Of a stretch of 64,000 nucleotides of DNA, positions 57,439 to 64,000 are shown piece after piece. A model generated the notes under the pieces. It saw nothing but the letters and a program-made list of their open reading frames with translations, searched no databases and was not told the origin of the DNA. The first letter of the stretch is position 1; each line of letters opens with the position of its first letter. The position numbers were made by a program, and so were the translations under genes. The DNA comes from Candidatus Riflebacteria bacterium HGW-Riflebacteria-2 (lineage in GTDB: Bacteria; Muiribacteriota; Ozemobacteria; Ozemobacterales; Ozemobacteraceae): assembly GCA_002839435.1 (NCBI GenBank), contig PGYA01000001.1, positions 1-64,000 of the forward strand, read 5' to 3'.

Positions 57439-59694
57439 TTGTTTGATCCAATTGCCGCAACACTCCGCCAGCTCAACGAGCGTCAGCTCGAGGCCGTAAA
57501 AACAACTGAAGGCCCGCTTCTGGTAATCGCCGGTGCCGGGTCAGGCAAAACCAGAATGCTGACAGTTCGCATCGCTTATCTGATCGAACATTGCCAGATC
57601 GATCCCGGTTCAATTCTGGCGGTTACCTTTACCAACAAGGCGGCGCGCGAGATGCGCGAGCGTGTACAAGACATGGTACCCGGCGCCCACCGGGTCACCC
57701 TGACCACTTTTCACTCTTTCTGTTGCCAGTTGCTGCGGCGCTGGCACAAACACGCCGGCTTTGTCGACGGTTTTACCATTTATGACGAGTCAGACAGTGA
57801 GAAGCTCATCAAAAATGTGCTCAAGGAACACAAGGTAGACCCCAAACGGTTTTCGCCGAAAGCCGTGCTGGGCTTTATTTCACAGGCAAAGAACGAACTG
57901 GCCAGACCGGAAGACTATCTACAACTGGCCGGCCCCGGGCCTGCCGCTGCAACCACCCAGAAGCTTTACGCCTCTTATCAGGCCCAGCTGCAGATAAATC
58001 AAGCGGTAGATTTTGACGATCTGATCTTTAAGGCTTACTATCTGCTCAGAGATAACCCTGAGTTGCTCAACCGCCTGCAGAACCAATATCAGCATTTTCT
58101 CGTCGATGAATACCAGGACACCAACCATGCGCAGTATCGCCTGATATCGTTGATATCTTCGGCGTCGCGCAACCTCTGTGTTGTTGGCGACGAAGACCAG
58201 TCGATCTACAGCTGGCGCGGGGCCACTATCCGCAACATCCAGGACTTTGCCACTGATTTCGCAGGAGCGCACATAGTCAAACTCGAACAAAATTATCGCT
58301 CGACCCAGGTAATTCTCGATGCGGCCGGCGCCGTCATTGCCAAGAATAAAAGCGCCCACCCGAAGAGACTGTGGACCGACAAGTCGGGTGGCGAACTGAT
58401 AAGTTTTTACCGGGCCTCCGACGACCGCGAAGAAGCAGAACTGGTGGCGCGGCAGATCAGGCAATTCGAGAACAAAGGTATCGAACTCGGCGAAATGGCG
58501 CTGCTGTTTCGCATGAACAGCCAGAGCCGGCCATTCGAACAGGTTTTTAAAAAAGCCGGCATAGCCTACGACATGACCGGCGGCACCAAGTTCTTTGACC
58601 GGCGTGAAGTAAAAGACATTCTTGCCTATCTGCGATTTATCGACAACCCGAATGACAGCATTGCGCTCGAGCGCATCATCAATACCCCGAAGCGTGGCAT
58701 CGGGCAGACCAGCATTGACAAGCTGGCCGCCAGCGGCCCCGGCAGCCTGTGGGAGAACGTGTCGGTTGAGGGGAAAAAGAATCCCAAAGGCAAAGTCGCC
58801 AGATTTTGCCAGCTGATCTCAGCATTCGTCGAGGCGTCAGAATCGTTGGGCGTTTCGCAGTTGTGCCACAAGATCATCGACGACATAGAATACATAGATT
58901 ATCTCAAAAACGATGACCCGGAAACCGCCGAAGAGCGTGCGCAGAACGTTAAGGCCATCGTTTCCGACATCCGCTATCAGGAAGAAGACAACCGCGACCT
59001 CAAACTGCACGATTACCTGGCTGACACAGCACTGCATGCCGCAGTTGACGATCTCGACCAGAACCAGCAGAAAGTGCATCTGATGACCCTGCATAATGCC
59101 AAGGGGCTTGAGTTCAGGGTAGTCTTTCTGGTTGGTATGGAAGAAGGAATTTTTCCGCATCATTCGTCACGGGAAGAACCGGAACAGCTTGAAGAAGAGC
59201 GGCGACTCGCTTATGTCGGCATGACCCGGGCGCGTGAATATCTGGCGATGACTGCTGCCAGCCGCCGCATGATGTTCGGCAGCTGGGGCAGCAACCCGGT
59301 TTCGCGCTTCGTCGCTGAAGTGCCGCCACATCTGTTTATCGGCCGCGGGAACAGCACGGCAACACGAGCCTACGAGCAGGGCGGCTCAGCAATTCCCGGC
59401 GCCATTCGCAGCAAGCCGGTATCGACCCCTTTCCACACGAAGGCGACATGGTCATCAGAAAGAAATTCTGCCGGCAGCCACAACGATTCTGCTGGCACGA
59501 CAGCCGGAACCATGGTAAATTTAAAACCGGGCGTAATGGTTACGCACAAAATTTTCGGATCAGGCCGCGTAGAAGAAACGTTGGGAGCTTCTCTAGCGGA
59601 TTTTCGGGTAACCGTAAGATTTGAAAAGCACGGAACCAAAACATTGCTCTTGCAGTATGCTACACTTCAGGTTATAAATAGCGAAAAAGCATAG
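57439..59694 (+). CDS. pcrA: ATP-dependent DNA helicase PcrA/UvrD
   Basis: A 751-residue superfamily 1A helicase. It has a Q motif near residue 11, Walker A Gly32-Ala-Gly-Ser-Gly-Lys-Thr, Walker B Asp-Glu-Tyr-Gln-Asp-Thr, motif III Gly-Asp-Glu-Asp-Gln-Ser-Ile-Tyr-Ser-Trp-Arg-Gly, motif V His-Asn-Ala-Lys-Gly-Leu-Glu-Phe and motif VI Val-Gly-Met-Thr-Arg-Ala-Arg-Glu. The C-terminal Tudor-like PcrA domain begins Leu-Lys-Pro-Gly-Val-Met-Val-Thr-His and continues Phe-Gly-Ser-Gly-Arg-Val. It unwinds DNA 3' to 5' in repair and in removing RNA polymerase or RecA. I chose TTG at 57439 because GGAGA precedes it by six bases; reading from 57400 would run inside the HINT gene. There is no intein in the helicase itself. 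Confidence 0.95.
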   Translation: MFDPIAATLRQLNERQLEAVKTTEGPLLVIAGAGSGKTRMLTVRIAYLIEHCQIDPGSILAVTFTNKAAREMRERVQDMVPGAHRVTLTTFHSFCCQLLRRWHKHAGFVDGFTIYDESDSEKLIKNVLKEHKVDPKRFSPKAVLGFISQAKNELARPEDYLQLAGPGPAAATTQKLYASYQAQLQINQAVDFDDLIFKAYYLLRDNPELLNRLQNQYQHFLVDEYQDTNHAQYRLISLISSASRNLCVVGDEDQSIYSWRGATIRNIQDFATDFAGAHIVKLEQNYRSTQVILDAAGAVIAKNKSAHPKRLWTDKSGGELISFYRASDDREEAELVARQIRQFENKGIELGEMALLFRMNSQSRPFEQVFKKAGIAYDMTGGTKFFDRREVKDILAYLRFIDNPNDSIALERIINTPKRGIGQTSIDKLAASGPGSLWENVSVEGKKNPKGKVARFCQLISAFVEASESLGVSQLCHKIIDDIEYIDYLKNDDPETAEERAQNVKAIVSDIRYQEEDNRDLKLHDYLADTALHAAVDDLDQNQQKVHLMTLHNAKGLEFRVVFLVGMEEGIFPHHSSREEPEQLEEERRLAYVGMTRAREYLAMTAASRRMMFGSWGSNPVSRFVAEVPPHLFIGRGNSTATRAYEQGGSAIPGAIRSKPVSTPFHTKATWSSERNSAGSHNDSAGTTAGTMVNLKPGVMVTHKIFGSGRVEETLGASLADFRVTVRFEKHGTKTLLLQYATLQVINSEKA

Positions 59695-59705
59695 GAGGTC
59701 ACGAA

Positions 59706-60122
59706 ATGCGATTTTTACGATTTGTCTGGAAACTGTTTGTAATGGCCAGCGTTTTCGGCATTGGCTACATCATTGGTCGCGAACACAGTTTTGAAGAAGA
59801 AGAAATGTGGGAAGAAGAAGCCGAAAAGGAAAATAAAACCGACACTGGCGCTGCCAGCGGACCCAGCGTAGAAAAAGAATTTAGCCTTGAGAACGCGACA
59901 GCGACAAAAGTCTCTATAGTTGGCACTTTCAACAACTGGAACAAGGATGCCAATCCGATGACCCTCGAAAACGGCGTATGGAAAACCAGTATCAGCCTCA
60001 AACCGGGCAAACATGAATACCAGTATGTAATCAACGACACTGACTGGATTCTTGATCCCAAGCAGAACATAGCTGTAGAGAACAAATACGACGGCAAGAA
60101 TTCAGTAATTGAAGTCGGCTGA
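59706..60122 (+). CDS. Membrane-anchored glycogen-binding (CBM48) protein
   Basis: A 138-residue protein. One N-terminal membrane helix (about 7-25) is followed by an acidic Glu-rich linker (29-45) and a carbohydrate-binding module of the AMPK-beta/CBM48 type: Val-Ser-Ile-Val-Gly-Thr-Phe-Asn-Asn-Trp-Asn, Gly-Val-Trp-Lys-Thr and Gly-Lys-His-Glu-Tyr-Gln-Tyr-Val-Ile-Asn. These modules bind glycogen or similar alpha-glucans. There is no enzyme domain. An AGGAGG box (59692-59697) overlaps the end of pcrA and lies eight bases before ATG. It may tether or sense polysaccharide at the membrane; role inferred. Confidence 0.82.
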   Translation: MRFLRFVWKLFVMASVFGIGYIIGREHSFEEEEMWEEEAEKENKTDTGAASGPSVEKEFSLENATATKVSIVGTFNNWNKDANPMTLENGVWKTSISLKPGKHEYQYVINDTDWILDPKQNIAVENKYDGKNSVIEVG

Positions 60123-60196
60123 CAATAAGCCGGCAGACTATATTTCTGTGACCGTTAGTTACTGCATGTATCTAGTACAAAGAAAGTTATAGCAAA

Positions 60197-63100
60197 ATGG
60201 TCAAGAAAATCTATCTCGAGGAAATCTGCGACCGCGAAAACCTGAAAAGTTTTCTGAGTCGCTTTCGTCGTTTGACCGGCCTGAGTATAGTGCCCTTCAA
60301 TGAGCGCGGCGAAGCCGTAATCGGCAAACTCGAAGATGTTTTCAAAGGCATGGCAGATGCCTCTGAATTTTTTGAATACCCGACCAGCGAACTGCTCGAG
60401 CGACCAGATGGTTCTCAGGTAAGGCTGATGAAGCTCGAATATCGCGGCCATCTTTATGGCGCCATACTGCTCGGGCCATTCCTGTTTCCTGAATCGCAAT
60501 TCAAAGGCAAACAGCGACTGCCAGTTATGACAACAGAGCAGATCGAAGCCGCTGTCGAATCGGTAGAGAGCTTCTTCATACAGATGATCGATCTGGCCGC
60601 CGAAAAAGAATCGCTCGCCCGCAAAGAGAAGATTCTCTCGGTTCTCGAAGAGGCCTCGAATATCATGAATTCAAGTCTGGAGTTCCAGAATCTGCTTGAG
60701 TTCCTGATGGATATAGCGATCGAAATCACCGGAGCAACCTGTGGCGCACTGCTTCTGCGCAAAGAAGGCAAGAACTACCTCGAAGTTGCGGTTGCCAGGG
60801 GTAAATACCCTCAGGAAGTCAAAAAAATCAGAGTTCCTTTTGGCGAAGGTATAACTGGTTGGGTTGCCAGTAACAAGGAAGCGCTCAACGTACCTAACGT
60901 TCTGCTTGAGCCCCGCTACATCGAGACCCCAGAAACTATCTATTCAGAAATGGCTGTGCCACTGCTTGTCGGCGAAACTCTGATCGGTGTCGTGGCCGTC
61001 GATTCTTCAGAACTCAACGCCTTTTCGAAAGACGACGTTCTTTCGCTGAATACCCTGGCCTCTATGGTAACCAAGGTTCTCGAAAACGCCAGACTGCTGG
61101 CCAACTCGAATCAGAAACTTAAAGAACTCTCTCGTGTTTTCAGTATTTCCGAGTCGCTTTCGGCACGTTCTCTCGATCGCCCTGGCTATTGTGACATCCT
61201 CAAAGAAGTGTGCGATGCTCTTGGCTGTGGCGCTTCTTCGCTGATGCTATATAACAGCGACAAAGAAGAACTGCTGATGCACGCGTTTTCCGGCCTTCCC
61301 GAAGAACTTGACTCATTGTCGATCCCCAAGGGCAGAGGTTATCACGGCTGGGTAGTTACTCAGCAGAGGCCCCTGCTTATCCAGGATATCCAGAACGACA
61401 ACACGATCCAGAAGTGCAATTTTCTCGACCACTTCGCCAGGGCCGCGCTGGTAGTGCCGTTGATGGCATCCGACAACCGTTTTATCGGCACTCTGTCGAT
61501 ATACCACACCGACGAATCAGACCCGATTTCAGATTCTGACCAGGATCTGCTCAACACCATCGGGCGCATCATAACCTCGCATTTTGAGAACGAGCGCCTG
61601 TTCAACGATTCAAAACGCAAACTCGACTACCTGTCGACTCTGTACAAAGTCGGCTACTCAGTTTCGAAGACACTTAACATCTCAAAACTTTTCGACACTA
61701 TTCTGCAGCAGGTGCAGGAAGTGATGAACGTCGAAAACTGTTCGCTGATGGCTTATGACCCGCTCAACGAAATGCTTACCCTCGACGCTGCCATCGGTCT
61801 ACCAAGCAACATGGTCGGTCAGATTCAGGTCAAGGTCGGGGAAGGCATAGCCGGCTGGGTTGCGCAGAATCGCAAACCGGTGCTGTTGAAGGATGTTTCC
61901 AAGGATATGCGTTTCGCCAACCACCACGGTCGGCTTGATTACAAGACCAGATCGGTTCTTTCCGTGCCAATCATGCATGACAACGCACTGCTTGGCGTCC
62001 TCAACGTCAACAACAAACGTAGTGGCGAAGCATTTTTTGAAGACGACCAGAACCTGTTGCTCGGCATTTCAGGCCAGATTTCGCAGGCTATCGCCAATGC
62101 CAGTCTGCACGAAAAGACCGACATGCAGGTCGCCGAGCTCAGTCTGATTCAAGAACTCGGCAAGGCGGTCAACTCATCGCTCGATCTTGATTCGGTTCTC
62201 AACTATTTTATCGATATGACCACGCGCATCACCGACTCTGACCGGGCAACCCTGATGCTCTATGATGATGTGAATCAGGAACTCTATGTTGAAGTCAGCC
62301 GTGGCTTCGACGACATGGGGGTTCTTGACGTCAAACTCAAACTTGGGGAAGGCGTCGCCGGCCGGGCCGCCCAGCTGAAACGCCCAATTAAGATCGAAAA
62401 TACCGGCAAAAGTGCAGATTATAAAGAGTTGCCAAACATCAAGCGGAAAACTGATCTGACGCTTATTTCAGCGCCATTGATCAACAAGGATAACCTCGTT
62501 GGCGTCATCAACTGCGAACGCGTGCTCAGCAAAAAGGGCCCGTTCACTCCCGAAAATCTCGACCTGCTTGAGACACTTGGCTCACAGGCCTCTATCGCCA
62601 TCGAAAACGCCAGACTTTATCACAACCTGCTCAACGTCTACCTCGAAACCATCAGATCGCTGGCTGCCGCCATCGACGCGAAAGACAGCTACACACACGG
62701 TCATTCGCGCCGCGTCACCGACCTGAGCGTCGGTATCGCCCTTGAAATGGGCCTGGCACGCAGCGAGGTCGATACTATCAGACATGCGTCGCTGTTGCAT
62801 GACGTCGGCAAAATCGGCATTTCCGAACAGATACTGCTCAAACCCGGCCGACTGACCGATGACGAATTTGAAACGATCAAGTCGCACCCGCACATCGGTG
62901 CCGGCATTCTTAATTCAATCGAATTTCTCAAAAACGTCTGCGAGATAATCAAGCATCATCATGAACGTTTCGACGGCAAAGGCTATCCCGAAGGACTTGG
63001 TGGAACTGATATTCCGCTGGGATCTCGCATAATCTGCGTTGCCGACTCATTCGACGCCATCACTTCATGCCGCCCATACCGCAAACCACTGACTTTTGCA

Positions 63101-63259
63101 GAAGCGACCGAAGAGGTAAAACGCTGTGCCGGCAGTCAGTTCGACCCGTATGTCGTTGAAGCCTTTATCAGATTGCGCAATTCAAAGCATCGGCCACCAT
63201 GGTTCAAGGGCGAGCTGCTCGACCAGACAGCCTCCGACGAATACCCCCTGCAACTCTGA
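60197..63259 (+). CDS. Four-GAF HD-GYP c-di-GMP phosphodiesterase
   Basis: A 1020-residue cytoplasmic signalling protein. An N-terminal region (about 5-125) resembles PocR-type sensor domains. Four GAF domains follow at about 150-300, 315-470, 480-635 and 650-810, each with the Gly-Glu-Gly-x-x-Gly-Trp/Arg turn or a close variant. The HD-GYP domain (about 820-1000) is intact: His868-Asp869-Val-Gly-Lys-Ile-Gly, His920-His-His-Glu-Arg-Phe-Asp926-Gly-Lys-Gly929-Tyr-Pro931. HD-GYP enzymes degrade c-di-GMP to GMP, so this is the probable counterpart of the GGDEF sensor in the window. Four GAF copies suggest multiple ligands or a long signalling rod. Confidence 0.92.
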   Translation: MVKKIYLEEICDRENLKSFLSRFRRLTGLSIVPFNERGEAVIGKLEDVFKGMADASEFFEYPTSELLERPDGSQVRLMKLEYRGHLYGAILLGPFLFPESQFKGKQRLPVMTTEQIEAAVESVESFFIQMIDLAAEKESLARKEKILSVLEEASNIMNSSLEFQNLLEFLMDIAIEITGATCGALLLRKEGKNYLEVAVARGKYPQEVKKIRVPFGEGITGWVASNKEALNVPNVLLEPRYIETPETIYSEMAVPLLVGETLIGVVAVDSSELNAFSKDDVLSLNTLASMVTKVLENARLLANSNQKLKELSRVFSISESLSARSLDRPGYCDILKEVCDALGCGASSLMLYNSDKEELLMHAFSGLPEELDSLSIPKGRGYHGWVVTQQRPLLIQDIQNDNTIQKCNFLDHFARAALVVPLMASDNRFIGTLSIYHTDESDPISDSDQDLLNTIGRIITSHFENERLFNDSKRKLDYLSTLYKVGYSVSKTLNISKLFDTILQQVQEVMNVENCSLMAYDPLNEMLTLDAAIGLPSNMVGQIQVKVGEGIAGWVAQNRKPVLLKDVSKDMRFANHHGRLDYKTRSVLSVPIMHDNALLGVLNVNNKRSGEAFFEDDQNLLLGISGQISQAIANASLHEKTDMQVAELSLIQELGKAVNSSLDLDSVLNYFIDMTTRITDSDRATLMLYDDVNQELYVEVSRGFDDMGVLDVKLKLGEGVAGRAAQLKRPIKIENTGKSADYKELPNIKRKTDLTLISAPLINKDNLVGVINCERVLSKKGPFTPENLDLLETLGSQASIAIENARLYHNLLNVYLETIRSLAAAIDAKDSYTHGHSRRVTDLSVGIALEMGLARSEVDTIRHASLLHDVGKIGISEQILLKPGRLTDDEFETIKSHPHIGAGILNSIEFLKNVCEIIKHHHERFDGKGYPEGLGGTDIPLGSRIICVADSFDAITSCRPYRKPLTFAEATEEVKRCAGSQFDPYVVEAFIRLRNSKHRPPWFKGELLDQTASDEYPLQL

Positions 63260-63307
63260 CGCAAACTCAGAAGCTTTCCAAATTCGCTACAAAGTTATGC
63301 TGTAGGA

Positions 63308-63336
63308 TTGACTTTGCCAACAAAACACTCTATTAT
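63308..63336 (+). promoter_or_regulatory. Promoter of the beta-barrel gene
   Basis: TTGACT, 17-base spacer, TATTAT; the transcript would start near 63343, about 23 bases before the ATG at 63366. Confidence 0.72.
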
Positions 63337-63365
63337 TTGCAAAATCTTTTTGCAGGAGTATATGA

Positions 63366-64000
63366 ATGAAGAAACTGGCTCTGGTTATGGTTCTGGCTAT
63401 TCTTATTCCGGTCAGCGGCTTTGCCTGGGATAAATCTTATCATCCCGACAATGCTGGCAAAATCAATTTTAACAAAGTCACCAGCATCGAGCTGCTTGGC
63501 TGGAAAAACGACCTCGAGGGTAGCATCCGCGTTGATGGCACACCGCTCGATCTCGACAGCGAAACGACAATCGGCGACGAAACCCGCGTTGGCTTCCGAG
63601 TTTCACACGTGCTCAACCATCGCGCCTCTCTTGAATTTTCATACATGAAGAATGATAATTCAGGCACAACGACCAAAACCTTCCAGTTTGAAAACGAAAC
63701 CTATAAGGCAGGAGCTAACATCAGACTGCAGAACAGCTGGTTCGACCTTGCCTACAATCATAACCTGACCCGGTCAAAACAGGCTGACAAAGAGGGCCGC
63801 GAAGTTTTCTACCTCGACGGTATCTTCGGCGTTAAATTCAGTAATGCAGAAATCAGCGTAACTGGTAACGACAACATTACCAACGCTTATATCGATGAAA
63901 AATGGGACGAATCCTTCCCGGTGCCCTACTTCGGCCTGGCAGCCGGCGGTCAGATTGCTGACAACCTCTGGCTCAAGGGTTACCTCAAGTACATCAAGAT
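63366..64000 (+). CDS. Outer-membrane beta-barrel-like protein (partial, runs off the window)
   Basis: An open frame of at least 211 codons with no stop before the window ends. Signal peptide Met-Lys-Lys, hydrophobic to Ala19-like site (Gly-Phe-Ala-Trp). The mature part alternates polar and aromatic residues in strands such as Ala-Ser-Leu-Glu-Phe-Ser-Tyr-Met and Trp-Phe-Asp-Leu-Ala-Tyr-Asn-His-Asn-Leu, with Gly-Ala-Asn-Ile-Arg-Leu, as expected of a transmembrane barrel. AGGAG lies about eight bases upstream of the ATG. Probably an outer-membrane protein of unknown cargo; size and C-terminus lie beyond the window. Confidence 0.75.
   Translation, partial: MKKLALVMVLAILIPVSGFAWDKSYHPDNAGKINFNKVTSIELLGWKNDLEGSIRVDGTPLDLDSETTIGDETRVGFRVSHVLNHRASLEFSYMKNDNSGTTTKTFQFENETYKAGANIRLQNSWFDLAYNHNLTRSKQADKEGREVFYLDGIFGVKFSNAEISVTGNDNITNAYIDEKWDESFPVPYFGLAAGGQIADNLWLKGYLKYIK

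Noticed and set aside
1..64000. tRNA, rRNA, prophage, transposase or plasmid genes
   Set aside because: All gaps were read on both strands; none contains a cloverleaf, rRNA segment, integrase or transposase motif.

Overview
The window reads as a contiguous piece of a bacterial chromosome with mid-range GC, dense coding and both strands used in short operons. I saw no tRNA, rRNA, CRISPR array or insertion sequence. The gene set suggests a double-membrane, anaerobic or facultatively anaerobic bacterium that relies heavily on second messengers. It has pseudopilins, a likely outer-membrane beta-barrel, pyruvate:ferredoxin oxidoreductase, an Na+-NQR/Rnf-type complex, several c-di-GMP proteins and two giant class III nucleotide cyclases. 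A Riflebacteria-like lineage would fit, but that placement is a guess from gene style and not proof.

Layout. 0.1-6.8 kb (minus): HEAT-repeat membrane protein, ECF sigma factor, anti-sigma factor, large PilX/GspK-like protein and two pseudopilins, the last five overlapping. 7.1-8.0 kb: secreted endonuclease I with a strong terminator, then a small palindromic repeat. 8.2-12.7 kb (minus): an NQR-type operon encoding B, C, D, E and F but no NqrA, plus one unknown gene. 12.8-16.4 kb: alpha/beta hydrolase, a roughly 700-bp spacer holding a candidate structured RNA and a 40-residue Cys-rich ORF, release factor 3 and a small SprA-like protein. 16.5-19.8 kb: M18 aminopeptidase, lipase-like hydrolase, MntP and a small conserved protein. 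19.9-32.3 kb: zinc-ribbon membrane protein and two tandem cyclases of 1984 and 1991 residues. 32.3-40.1 kb: secreted protein, ankyrin protein, GGDEF sensor, TAXI-type binding protein, phospholipase-D-like protein and a GAF-PAS protein. 40.2-46.2 kb: TlyA, zinc-ribbon membrane protein, MATE/CmoM/nitroreductase operon, AphA phosphatase and HIT protein. 46.3-50.8 kb: rpsU, two NfeD proteins, flotillin FloA and two accessory proteins. 51.0-56.2 kb: PFOR, GNAT acetyltransferase, PfkB kinase. 56.3-64 kb: stand-alone HINT (intein-like) gene coupled to a PcrA helicase, CBM48 protein, four-GAF HD-GYP protein and the start of a beta-barrel gene.

The most notable observation is in the two giant cyclases. 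Each polypeptide carries two complete membrane-sensor-HAMP-cyclase units whose two catalytic domains have decayed in complementary ways. The first keeps both metal-binding aspartates but has lost the transition-state Asn and Arg. The second keeps Asn, Arg, Lys and Thr but has lost one or both aspartates. Each chain could therefore build exactly one composite active site from its own two halves, the logic of mammalian transmembrane adenylyl cyclases. A second notable item is an intein-like protein next to pcrA that has lost every splicing residue I could check and looks like a domesticated HINT domain.

Promoters in the window often have the form TTGACT(T)-17-TATNAT, and at least two genes appear to be transcribed almost without a leader.
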